Shown here piece after piece: positions 6,783 through 14,032 of a stretch of 14,859 bases of DNA. Made by a program: the position numbers and the translations under genes. The first letter of the stretch is position 1. Each line of letters begins with the position of its first letter. Origin of the DNA: an uncultured Clostridium sp. (lineage in GTDB: Bacteria > Bacillota > Clostridia > Lachnospirales > Lachnospiraceae). Where the stretch lies: NCBI GenBank assembly GCA_900543885.1, contig UQTA01000081.1, positions 1 to 14,859 of the forward strand, read 5' to 3'. The notes under the pieces were generated by a model. The model was not told where the DNA came from. It worked only from the letters and a program-made list of their open reading frames with translations, and searched no databases.

Positions 6783-6884
6783 ATTATAGTTCAGCTTTGC
6801 AAAGATTTAAGGTCAAAAGTACGTTGAAAACTTGTTTCCATTAGTACTTTTGGCACTAAATCTTCATAAGGCAGAACTATAATT
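6783..6884 (+). repeat. Dispersed palindromic element, copy B
   Basis: The two ends are inverted copies: AATTATAGTTC at the left and GAACTATAATT at the right, and the arms continue inward as GATTTAAGGTCAAAAGTAC and its imperfect complement GTACTTTTGGCACTAAATC. The whole unit would fold into one hairpin of about 40 bp with a short AT-rich loop. The core 6788-6876 aligns ungapped with copy A in opposite orientation (72 of 88). It lies between divergently transcribed mecA and the kinase operon, about 140 bp from mecA. No ORF lies inside. Confidence 0.75.
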
Positions 6885-6916
6885 ATTACTCAATAGACAT
6901 TAAAAAATGTATAGAG

Positions 6917-6982
6917 CATGCATTCGGTATGCATGTAGTCATTATGTGGACCATAGACAAGTAACAAAATCTACGATAGAAT
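6917..6982 (+). promoter_or_regulatory. Inverted repeat and promoter ahead of the kinase operon
   Basis: A perfect 7-bp inverted repeat, CATGCAT-TCGGT-ATGCATG (6917-6935), lies just upstream of a promoter made of TAGACA (6954-6959), a 17-bp spacer and TAGAAT (6977-6982). Transcription would start near 6989. The inverted repeat is placed like an activator or repressor site, but no cognate regulator is evident. Confidence 0.45.
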
Positions 6983-7031
6983 GTCAACAAGAGATGATAT
7001 TGTAACGAAAGCGAGGTGAAAAGAGAGGGAA

Positions 7032-8468
7032 ATCCTGTTTGGAAAATACCGGCTGATTCAAGCAGTGGGAGCGGGACGCACAGGAACTGTATGGAAAGCA
7101 GTCCACCTGGGATTAAATGAATACCGGGCGATCAAATGTGTGCCGAAGACTCACAAAGACTACGAAGGATTCCGAAAAGAGGCTCTCATTTTAAAAGAGC
7201 TGCGGTATCCGGGCATCCCACTGGTTTATGACATGGAAGAGGACAGCCATTACTTTTATCTTATTGAGGAATATCTTGAAGGCAATTCTCTGTATGACCT
7301 GATACAAAGTCAGGGACCATTTCAGGAAAGAGATGCTATCCGTTTTGGACAGCAGATCTGTTCATTAGTTGAATATTTACATCATTCTTGTGATAAACCC
7401 ATATTACATTTAGATCTACAACCGAAAAATCTGATGCTTTGGAAAGATACCATGCAGCTGATCGATTTTGATCATGCGGGGGAAGCGGAAAGTGCCAGTT
7501 TGCAAAAAGAACGGTATGGAACCGCAGGCTGTGCAGCGCCTGAACTATATACCACTGACCAGTGTTTAGACCAGAGAACGGATATTTACGCCATTGGTGC
7601 CGTCCTTCATTTTATGATCTATGGAACCCTGAATAAGGAAGCTGCCACAGACTGCAAAGCAGAGGTATCTGAAACGATCCAGAATATCATCAGAAAATGC
7701 ATGGAACCGGAACGGGAAAAACGGTATGCTTCGGCAAAAGAACTGGAGCAGGCTCTGGAACGTTCTGTGCAGTGCGGACGCCTGGTAAGCGTCCATAAAA
7801 AAACAGTATCATCTCTGAATATTGTGATAACAGGCAGTACACCAGGTGCAGGAGCCACCCATCTGGCTTTGGGATTGTGCGCTATTCTTGCCAAAATGGG
7901 GATAAAAGTCCTTTATGAAGAGAAAAACCAGTCAGGAGCAATAAGGCGGATGGCAGAAAAAGAGGGTGTGACACGAATGGATCATTTCGGTATTTATCAT
8001 ATCCGGGGATGTCAGATGAAGCCCTGGTACGGACTGGCGGTAAAGCTGGAAGAGAAAACGGATGTCCAGGTGATCATAAAAGATTTTGGAACAGACTGGG
8101 AGGAGGCAGCGCGGGAGTTAAAAGAGAAAGAACATTTTCTGGCAGCAGTGATAAGCGAAAACCTGTGGGAGTACGGGAAAGCGGAAACGATGCTGAAAAC
8201 CATGAAAATAGAAAAAGGGTCCACAGCTTTTTTTATCTGGCGTCACAGGCCTGGAAAAAAGGGTGCAGATATGACATTTGGCTATAGTCCCATCCTCTTT
8301 TGTACACCGGAATACGCAGATCCTTTTTGTCCAGGCCGGGAAGGTACCGGTTTTTTAACCTCTCTTTTTAACTGTATACAGGATCATTGCACGCAAGAAC
8401 CAGAAAAAAGCAAGATGAGGGCGAAAAGGAGGTTTCCATGGCACATACAGCACAGGTTATGGGGGTAG
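7032..8468 (+). CDS. Ser/Thr protein kinase fused to a lysine-less P-loop-like domain
   Basis: Residues 1-250 form a Hanks-type kinase: glycine loop VGAGRTGTVW, Lys35 in AIK, Glu50 in FRKEA, catalytic loop HLDLQPKN with Asp128 and Asn133, DFD at 145-147 in place of DFG, and APE near 169-171. No membrane segment or PASTA repeat follows. Instead, residues 260-450 resemble a MinD/CpaE-like fold, with VITGSTPGAGATH as a Walker A-like loop that lacks the usual lysine and IIKDFG as a Walker B-like strand. The first standard start codon is GTG 7065, but it falls inside the glycine loop and has no ribosome site. The frame is open back to a stop at 7017 and encodes a normal first strand (ILFGKYRLIQ), so translation probably begins at ATC 7032 or CTG 7035, after AGAGGG. 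The 3' end overlaps the next gene. The target is unknown. Confidence 0.8.
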   Translation: MLFGKYRLIQAVGAGRTGTVWKAVHLGLNEYRAIKCVPKTHKDYEGFRKEALILKELRYPGIPLVYDMEEDSHYFYLIEEYLEGNSLYDLIQSQGPFQERDAIRFGQQICSLVEYLHHSCDKPILHLDLQPKNLMLWKDTMQLIDFDHAGEAESASLQKERYGTAGCAAPELYTTDQCLDQRTDIYAIGAVLHFMIYGTLNKEAATDCKAEVSETIQNIIRKCMEPEREKRYASAKELEQALERSVQCGRLVSVHKKTVSSLNIVITGSTPGAGATHLALGLCAILAKMGIKVLYEEKNQSGAIRRMAEKEGVTRMDHFGIYHIRGCQMKPWYGLAVKLEEKTDVQVIIKDFGTDWEEAARELKEKEHFLAAVISENLWEYGKAETMLKTMKIEKGSTAFFIWRHRPGKKGADMTFGYSPILFCTPEYADPFCPGREGTGFLTSLFNCIQDHCTQEPEKSKMRAKRRFPWHIQHRLWG

Positions 8469-9028
8469 CCGGATCTGGCAGAGGAACGGGAGTGACTCAT
8501 TTTGTGATCCGGGCGGCCAATTATCTTTGCAGCTGCAGACAGAAAAAGACAGCCGTTCTTCAGTGGAATCCCCAAAAAGATCTGGAAAAAATAAGGGCAT
8601 TTTTAAAGGCTGACGGAAAAGAAGACAGCCGCTCTTTTAAGAAGAAAGATCACTTTCGCTTACTGGGGGTGGATTATTATTATAACGGAGATCCGGCTGT
8701 GCTGGCTGCGTGTATGGAAAAAGACTACCAGGAAATACTCATTGATTTTGGGGAGATCAGAGAAGAAATTTTTCCGGAATGGCTTCGGTGTACGAAAAAA
8801 GTCCTGATCGCAGATCTGTCAGAATGGAAGCTGAATGGGTTTCTGGGATTATTGGCAGAGAAAGGGGAAACAGTCAGAGAGTGGATCTGTATGACTGCAT
8901 TTGGCAGCGAGATCACGAAAAGAGAAATAGAACGACAGTTTCACATTTCTTTAAAACAGATCCCACTTTCAGCAGATGCTTTTTCAGTGGATGTCCTGAC
9001 CATGGAATGGTTTGCGGGTATATTTTAA
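8438..9028 (+). CDS. Lysine-less P-loop-like protein (TadZ/CpaE-like fold suspected)
   Basis: A 196-residue protein, function unknown. Near the N-terminus, VAGSGRGTGVTHF (residues 10-22) matches the spacing of a P-loop but has no lysine; instead it ends in Thr-His, exactly as in the C-terminal domain of the preceding kinase. ILIDFGEI near residues 104-111 parallels IIKDFG of that domain. I infer that the two are paralogous domains of the SIMIBI (MinD/ParA/CpaE) fold, possibly degenerate for ATP hydrolysis. The start at 8438 has AAGGAGG at 5 nt and lies inside the kinase gene (31-bp overlap), which indicates coupled translation. An upstream TTG (8387) in frame has no ribosome site. No pilus genes follow. 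Confidence 0.75.
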   Translation: MAHTAQVMGVAGSGRGTGVTHFVIRAANYLCSCRQKKTAVLQWNPQKDLEKIRAFLKADGKEDSRSFKKKDHFRLLGVDYYYNGDPAVLAACMEKDYQEILIDFGEIREEIFPEWLRCTKKVLIADLSEWKLNGFLGLLAEKGETVREWICMTAFGSEITKREIERQFHISLKQIPLSADAFSVDVLTMEWFAGIF

Positions 9029-9069
9029 GAAAAAAGGAGAACAGGCGGTATTTCGAAAGACCTTACAGG

Positions 9070-9138
9070 ATGTATGTCACGAAAACCTCTTTGAGTGAGA
9101 AAAAGAGTACCGTTCTGGTATGGGGAATTACAGTATGA
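9070..9138 (+). CDS. Possible 22-residue ORF coupled to the next gene
   Basis: The frame opening at ATG 9070 reads MYVTKTSLSEKKSTVLVWGI and ends at a TGA (9136-9138). That TGA overlaps the ATG of the following gene as ATGA, a classic coupling arrangement. No good ribosome site precedes this ATG. AAAAGGAGAACAGG at 9033-9045 is placed for a start near 9048, where no standard start exists in this frame. It may be a real leader peptide, the remnant of a longer gene, or chance. Confidence 0.25.
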   Translation: MYVTKTSLSEKKSTVLVWGITV

Positions 9139-9389
9139 AAAGCAAAAAGCAGAATGAGGATGCAAGAAACCGAAAAGACTACTTAGAGGGGCTGAGAAGA
9201 TTTAAAAAACGGGGGATTCCCATCCTCATAGATGGAAAAATATGCCGGGAAGCCGAATGGAACCGTATTTTTGAAGTGGGGGAAGACGGAGGCTTCTATA
9301 TGGGAGACTACGTCTGCTCAGATAAAGGCGGTTTAAAAGAAATACGTTTCGATAAGGTATATCTTTCTATGGATCAAAAAAAGAAATAA
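9135..9389 (+). CDS. Small hypothetical protein of the kinase cluster
   Basis: Not recognised. An 84-residue, charged, soluble protein with a basic N-terminus (KSKKQ, RFKKRGIP). It has a compact hydrophobic middle (IPILIDGK, WNRIFEV), then FYMGDYVCSDKGGLKEIRFDKVYL and a lysine-rich end. There is no signal peptide, membrane segment or metal motif. ATG 9135 has GGGGA 9 nt upstream and overlaps a preceding stop as ATGA. An in-frame ATG at 9120 has no ribosome site and would add five residues. It follows the P-loop-like gene by about 100 nt in the same direction, with terminators right after it, so it is probably the last gene of the kinase operon. Confidence 0.65.
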   Translation: MKSKKQNEDARNRKDYLEGLRRFKKRGIPILIDGKICREAEWNRIFEVGEDGGFYMGDYVCSDKGGLKEIRFDKVYLSMDQKKK

Positions 9390-9423
9390 GATAAAAAAAT
9401 AGAAGATCAGAAATCATGCTTAA

Positions 9424-9498
9424 AATATCCTGTAGACAGCAGTATGAGAAAATAACCATCTCAGCCTGCAAGCAAAGCTGTCTGCAGGGTATTTTTTG
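9424..9498 (+). terminator. Large branched terminator ending the kinase operon
   Basis: A 17-bp outer stem pairs AATATCCTGTAGACAGC (9424-9440) with GCTGTCTGCAGGGTATT (9477-9493), with a few GU pairs, and is followed by TTTTT. The 36-nt interior holds a second stem, TGAGA/TCTCA (9445-9463). This is bigger than a plain terminator and could be a small RNA's 3' end, but no family is recognised. Confidence 0.7.
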
Positions 9499-9526
9499 TT
9501 ACAGTTGAACTGTAACTATTTTTTTG
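9499..9526 (+). terminator. Second tandem terminator
   Basis: A perfect 8-bp inverted repeat around a three-base centre (GTTACAGT-TGA-ACTGTAAC) is followed by TATTTTTTT. It begins where the previous terminator's T run ends, giving tandem termination before the next promoter. Confidence 0.6.
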
Positions 9527-9553
9527 GAAAGCCTGCAATACTGTGAAAATGCT

Positions 9554-9587
9554 TGTACAATACAGCGGAATCATATAAAATGATTCC
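9554..9587 (+). promoter_or_regulatory. Candidate promoter for the GH18 operon, with overlapping palindrome
   Basis: TTGTAC (9554-9559) with TAAAAT (9576-9581) at 16 bp, or TATAAA (9574-9579) at 14 bp. A perfect inverted repeat, GGAATCAT-ATAAA-ATGATTCC (9567-9587), covers the -10 and is well placed for a repressor. Confidence 0.45.
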
Positions 9588-9600
9588 GAGAGTACATCAA

Positions 9601-9662
9601 GGTCAAAAGGTCTGAAATCCGATGCAAGCCTGCTTGCAAGGGGATTTTTGAACTTGGGACCC
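9601..9662 (+). ncRNA. Long bulged hairpin in the leader of the GH18 gene
   Basis: GGTC (9601-9604) pairs with GACC (9658-9661), AAATCC (9615-9620) with GGATTT (9642-9647), and TGCAAG (9623-9628) with CTTGCA (9633-9638) around CCTG. The reversed left 20 bases match the right arm at 15 of 20. A large internal loop with partial pairing lies between the outer two helices. No T run follows, so this is not a terminator. It would sit in the first part of the operon leader. I cannot match it to a known riboswitch or RNA family. Confidence 0.4.
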
Positions 9663-9731
9663 GCCAATAAGGGATAGAATATCAAAACAGTTGTCGGATA
9701 TAAAATGTGTTATACATAAGAGGAAATTCAC

Positions 9732-11444
9732 ATGGAAAACAGATCAACAGGACGAAGCAGAAAACAGACCAGAAGGAAGAAAAGAGGCTGCGGGCCGGCA
9801 GTGATCGCAGGATTTTTGCTCCTTGCAGCAGTTGGCTGCGGGGCAGGATTTTTATATGGGAAATATCTGCGGCCGGGCACAAAGATGGCAGATAAACGGG
9901 ATGTTTTCCAGATCAAAGGAGAGCAGGTGGCTCTGCTTTTAGACAATGAACTTCAGGATGAAAAGGGTATTTACGAAGATGGTCAGGTATATCTGCCTGT
10001 GGAATGGGTGGATGACCATGTAAATCAGAGGTTCTACTGGGATGATGGGGAGAAACTTCTGGTTTATGCGCTTCCGGAGGAAATCGTCTACGCAGATGCA
10101 TCAACCAAAGGGGATGCAGGTCCGCTTATAAAGGAAAAAGGCGGAGAAGTATATCTGTCTTTGGGACTGGTGAAAAATTATACGGATATACGGGAAGAAG
10201 CCTTTGCTACCAGCGAGATCAAAAGAGTATTTATTGATACAAACTGGGATACATATGAAGCGGCCACACTGCGCTATAAAACTTCTGTCCGCGTAAAGGG
10301 TGGTATCCGCAGCGAGATCATTAATACAGAAGAAAAGGGAACTTCTGTACAGATCATAGAGCAGATGGATAAATGGTCCAAAGTTCGTACGGAAAATGGA
10401 TATATTGGTTATGTTCCCAACAGCAGGTTAAGCAAAATCCAGGAAGAAACACCGGTCAGTGAATTTCGGGCTCCTGTGTATACAAATATTTCATTGGAAG
10501 GAAAGATCCGTCTGGGCTTCCACCAGGTGACCACAAAGGATGCTAATGCCACTTTGGATAAGGTTGCTGATACAGCTAAAGGAATGAATGTGATCGTACC
10601 AACCTGGTTTAATATAACGGACAACGATGGCAATTATACTTCACTTGCAAGCAAAGATTATGTAGAGAAAGCACATGCCATGGGTCTTCAGGTATGGGCT
10701 ATGTTTGATAATATCAGCACGGAAGAAAGTGTAAAAAATGTAAACTCAGCTAAATTGTTTTCTTCCACTGCAACCAGAAAAAAATTGATTGAAAATCTGA
10801 TGAAAGAGGCTGATGTGTATGGATTTGATGGTTTCAATCTGGATTTTGAAAGCCTGAAGTCGTCTGCAGGTCCTCATTATGTGCAGTTTATCCGCGAAAT
10901 GTCCGTATCATGCAGACAGAAAGGATTGGTTCTGTCGGTGGATGACTATGTTCCTGCTGTCTACAGCGCGTTTTATAACCGAAAAGAGCAGGGAACAGTA
11001 GCAGATTATGTGATCGTTATGGGATATGATGAACATTTCGCAGGAGGCGATGCAGGCTCTGTTGCATCTCTTTCCTATGTGGAAAATGGCATTACCGGCA
11101 CGCTGGAGGAAGTACCAAAAGAAAAACTGATCAACAGTGTTCCTTTTTATACAAGAGTATGGACAGAAAAAGATGGAAAGACTACATCTAAGGCCTATGG
11201 CATAACCGCAGCGCAGAACTGGGTGGATGAAAACAATGTAGAACTGACATGGCAGGACAATGTAGGACAGTATTATGGTGAAGTAGAAAATGAAAATGGA
11301 ATCCAGAAGATCTGGATGGAGGAGACGAAGTCACTGGGACTGAAGAAGGATTTAGTTAATAAATATGATCTGGCAGGAATTGCCTGTTGGAAGCTGGGAT
11401 TTGAAACAGCGGATATATGGGATGTTATGAATGATGTAAATTAG
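9732..11444 (+). CDS. Membrane-anchored glycoside hydrolase family 18 protein with SH3 domain (YaaH/SleL-type)
   Basis: A 570-residue exported cell-wall enzyme. It has a very basic N-terminus, one membrane helix (about 22-45), a region resembling the copper-amine-oxidase N-terminal/stalk fold (about 55-160), a bacterial SH3 domain (about 183-236, VRVKGGIRSEI to GYIGYVPNSRL), then a GH18 barrel from about 258 to the end. The active-site strand is DGFNLDFE, with Asp371 and the acid Glu373. Asn369 stands where many chitinases have Asp, as is common in YaaH-like members. These enzymes cleave N-acetylglucosaminyl bonds in peptidoglycan, and several act on spore cortex. GAGG lies 9 nt before the ATG. 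It is the first gene of a run that continues 39 nt later with a lipoprotein phosphatase and then cwlD. Confidence 0.88.
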   Translation: MENRSTGRSRKQTRRKKRGCGPAVIAGFLLLAAVGCGAGFLYGKYLRPGTKMADKRDVFQIKGEQVALLLDNELQDEKGIYEDGQVYLPVEWVDDHVNQRFYWDDGEKLLVYALPEEIVYADASTKGDAGPLIKEKGGEVYLSLGLVKNYTDIREEAFATSEIKRVFIDTNWDTYEAATLRYKTSVRVKGGIRSEIINTEEKGTSVQIIEQMDKWSKVRTENGYIGYVPNSRLSKIQEETPVSEFRAPVYTNISLEGKIRLGFHQVTTKDANATLDKVADTAKGMNVIVPTWFNITDNDGNYTSLASKDYVEKAHAMGLQVWAMFDNISTEESVKNVNSAKLFSSTATRKKLIENLMKEADVYGFDGFNLDFESLKSSAGPHYVQFIREMSVSCRQKGLVLSVDDYVPAVYSAFYNRKEQGTVADYVIVMGYDEHFAGGDAGSVASLSYVENGITGTLEEVPKEKLINSVPFYTRVWTEKDGKTTSKAYGITAAQNWVDENNVELTWQDNVGQYYGEVENENGIQKIWMEETKSLGLKKDLVNKYDLAGIACWKLGFETADIWDVMNDVN

Positions 11445-11483
11445 GGCAGATAAAAGGTGTCAGAAGAAAAAGAGGGATGAAGG

Positions 11484-12980
11484 ATGAAAAAGAAAAAAGG
11501 GATCATGACAGCAGCCTTGTTGTCTGTATTTTGCGTGTCTGCAGCTGGGTGCAGTCTGTATCCGGGAAATAAGGACACGCAGCCGGTAAACGCTTCTCAG
11601 ACGGAAACAGACACAGAAGAAACCAGGCAGCGGCCGTCCGGGGAAACAGAGGAGGAGCCAGAGAAGCCTACAGATGCCCATCCAGAAGATATTGAACCAT
11701 TTCCACATGGTGAAAAAGAAGCAGAAGCGCAGCCTATGGAAAACGGAAAGCGCATTGTTCTTATGACGGATATTCACTACCTGGCAGATTCTCTTACAGA
11801 CAAAGGGGAAGAGTTTCAGTACATGGTGGAGCATGGAGATGGAAAGCTGACCAATTATGTGTGGGAGATCACAGATGCGGCCTTTGAACAGGCAGAAACA
11901 CTGAAGCCGGATGTGATTATTTTAAGCGGTGACCTGACTTTAAATGGAGAGAAAGAAAGCCATAAGGAACTGGCGAAAAAGCTGGATCAGGTGGAAAAAG
12001 ATGGTATCCAGGTAGTGGTCATTCCGGGAAACCATGATATCAATAATAAGAATGCCGCTTCTTTTGACGGACGTTCCAGGCAGCAGGCTGAGAGTATCAC
12101 TGGGGATGAATTTGCGGAAAATTACAATGATTTTGGCTATGAAGAGGCACTGAGCAGGGATCCGGCATCTTTAAGTTATACCTACGATCTGGGACCGGAT
12201 ATGCGCCTGTTAATGTTAGACAGCTGTCAGTACAGCCCTACCAATAAAGTAGGCGGAATGATAAAAACAGAGACTTATGACTGGATCGATGACCAGCTGG
12301 AGAAAGCCTGGGAAGATGGTGTGATCCTTCTTCCGGTAGCTCATCACAATTTATTGGATGAAAGTAAAGTTTACGTGGAAGACTGTACTATTGAACACAG
12401 CGAGGAACTGGTAAACCGGCTGGAAGAGGCCAATATCCCGCTGTTTTTAAGCGGACATCTTCATGTACAGCATTATATGAGAGATGAGGAGGACCGGGGA
12501 ATCTATGAGATTGTTACCAGTTCCCTTTCCACACCTCCATGTCAGTACGGAGTGCTGGAATATCGGGATGATGAAACCTTTTCCTATCATACAAGACAGG
12601 TGGATATGGAAAAATGGGCCAGAAAACATAAGAGTACGGATGAGAACCTGCTGAATTTTAACACCTATGCTCCGGCAACGTTAAATACTATTTTTTACAA
12701 TCAGGCCTATGATGCTATGAAGGATTCGGCAGAAGAGGAAAAGGGAGATATTTTTGTAAAGCTGACCAAAGCTCAGAAAGAGCAGATGTCAGAGGTATAT
12801 GCACAGTTAAATGCAGCCTGCTATGGCGGAAAAGCCTATGAGGTGGTGAACTATGCTACCAGGACTGCTGCATATAAGATGTGGCAGGAATACTGTTATC
12901 CTATGGTATTATTTGAATATCTGGAATACATTGTAGAAGATGCAGTAAAAGACTATAACTATCTGGAGGTAACTGACTGA
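11484..12980 (+). CDS. Metallophosphatase lipoprotein
   Basis: A 498-residue protein of the calcineurin-like phosphoesterase superfamily, exported and lipid-anchored. The signal peptide ends in a lipobox, VSAAGC (Cys23). A disordered acidic, Thr/Pro-rich linker covers about 28-85. The catalytic domain follows with all usual metal-binding blocks: DIH (96-98), GD (149-150), GNHD (182-185), HH (287-288) and GHLH (324-327). A C-terminal extension of about 150 residues follows and is not recognised. The natural substrate is unknown; relatives hydrolyse nucleotides, phosphodiesters or phospholipids outside the cell. AGAGGG lies 7 nt before the ATG. Close spacing to the GH18 gene argues for one transcript. 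Confidence 0.88.
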   Translation: MKKKKGIMTAALLSVFCVSAAGCSLYPGNKDTQPVNASQTETDTEETRQRPSGETEEEPEKPTDAHPEDIEPFPHGEKEAEAQPMENGKRIVLMTDIHYLADSLTDKGEEFQYMVEHGDGKLTNYVWEITDAAFEQAETLKPDVIILSGDLTLNGEKESHKELAKKLDQVEKDGIQVVVIPGNHDINNKNAASFDGRSRQQAESITGDEFAENYNDFGYEEALSRDPASLSYTYDLGPDMRLLMLDSCQYSPTNKVGGMIKTETYDWIDDQLEKAWEDGVILLPVAHHNLLDESKVYVEDCTIEHSEELVNRLEEANIPLFLSGHLHVQHYMRDEEDRGIYEIVTSSLSTPPCQYGVLEYRDDETFSYHTRQVDMEKWARKHKSTDENLLNFNTYAPATLNTIFYNQAYDAMKDSAEEEKGDIFVKLTKAQKEQMSEVYAQLNAACYGGKAYEVVNYATRTAAYKMWQEYCYPMVLFEYLEYIVEDAVKDYNYLEVTD

Positions 12981-13069
12981 TCCTTAATGAAATGAATCCC
13001 GCAGTTTTTTCTGACTGATTTTAAATGCTCCTGAATATACTGGATAAAAAGGGCATAGAGGTCTGATCT

Positions 13070-13789
13070 ATGAAACAGTCTTCTTCTCAGCTGCTTATGG
13101 GCGCAGTCCTTCTTGGAACAGTTGCTTTTTTGTCCTGGCAGGCAGGTACACTGGCGGCGGCCGGGATACACTATATACAGTCGGAAAATGTTTTTGGAGA
13201 GGAAAAGAAATATGTTGTCTGTGTTGATCCGGGTCACGGAGGTACCGATCCTGGAAAAGTAGGGATCAGCGGACAATTGGAAAAGGACATAAATCTGGCT
13301 ATTGCAAAGAAGCTGAAAAACTATCTGGAAGCCTCAGATGTGGTGGTGGTTCTTACCCGGGATAAAGACATGGGACTTTATTCTCCTAATGATACTCACA
13401 AAAAAATGGCAGATATGCGCAAACGTTGTCAGTTGATTGAAGAAGCCAAGCCGGATCTGGTCATCAGCATTCACCAGAACAGTTATCATGAGGAAGACAT
13501 CCGGGGCGGACAGGTATTTTACTATAAGACATCTGTCAGAGGAAAGAAACTGGCGCAGATCTTACAGAAACGTTTCGATTATGTGTTAGGAGATGCTAAT
13601 AAAAGACAGGCAAAAGCCAACGACAATTATTATCTTCTGCTCCATGTAAAAGAACCGATCGTTATTGCAGAGTGTGGATTTCTTTCTAACCGGGAAGAGG
13701 CGGGAAAACTGGAAACAGAAGAGTATCAGGACCGGTTGGCATGGACCTTACATATGGGGATCATGGAGTATCTGAACCAGGAGCAGTAA
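13070..13789 (+). CDS. cwlD: N-acetylmuramoyl-L-alanine amidase CwlD
   Basis: A zinc amidase (Amidase_3) of 239 residues, the usual CwlD length. A membrane or uncleaved signal segment at about 8-32 is followed by one catalytic domain. Zinc ligands are visible as His56 (DPGHGG), Glu71 (LEKDIN) and His135 (SIHQNS); the catalytic glutamate is Glu201 in IAECGFLSN. CwlD removes peptide side chains from muramic acid so that the spore cortex can acquire muramic-delta-lactam, the mark read by germination lytic enzymes. The absence of repeat or SH3 wall-binding domains also fits CwlD rather than a general autolysin. GAGG lies 8 nt before the ATG. It is 89 nt after the lipoprotein gene with no terminator visible between, so cotranscription is likely. 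Confidence 0.85.
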   Translation: MKQSSSQLLMGAVLLGTVAFLSWQAGTLAAAGIHYIQSENVFGEEKKYVVCVDPGHGGTDPGKVGISGQLEKDINLAIAKKLKNYLEASDVVVVLTRDKDMGLYSPNDTHKKMADMRKRCQLIEEAKPDLVISIHQNSYHEEDIRGGQVFYYKTSVRGKKLAQILQKRFDYVLGDANKRQAKANDNYYLLLHVKEPIVIAECGFLSNREEAGKLETEEYQDRLAWTLHMGIMEYLNQEQ

Positions 13790-13923
13790 TAGATTCAGTG
13801 CGCATGCTAAAATGACAGGTGAGAAAAGCGGGTGCTGCATTGTAGGTCATATACAAAATATGCTGTATACTGCGATTATATATTATAGAAAGTGCTGAAA
13901 TGCAGAAAGTATTAAAAAAAGTA

Positions 13924-13953
13924 CTTACACAATAGGAAAAGAGCCGCTATAAT
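13924..13953 (+). promoter_or_regulatory. Promoter for the DUF2798 gene leader
   Basis: A perfect TATAAT (13948-13953) is preceded by CTTACA (13924-13929) at 18 bp. The start is near 13960, leaving a leader of about 190 nt. The 13790-13923 stretch after cwlD holds no gene and no convincing terminator. Confidence 0.6.
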
Positions 13954-14032
13954 AGGGCTTTGTCAAAACAGAATGCGCAAGCGTATGACGCAGTGAGATT
14001 GCATACAGACATATTGCATGAAATATAAAAGT

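Noticed and set aside
8009..8287. 92-codon plus-strand frame inside the kinase gene
   Set aside because: It lies wholly within the kinase/P-loop fusion coding region in another frame, has no ribosome site and a composition typical of an out-of-frame shadow.
7065..9389. Part of a Tad/Flp pilus cluster
   Set aside because: The P-loop-like domains resemble TadZ/CpaE, but no TadA ATPase, prepilin peptidase, pilin or TadB/C membrane genes are in the window.
9598..9611. Third copy of the dispersed palindromic element at AAGGTCAAAAG
   Set aside because: Only an 11-base match to the conserved arm is visible and the flanks do not align, so chance is the simpler explanation.
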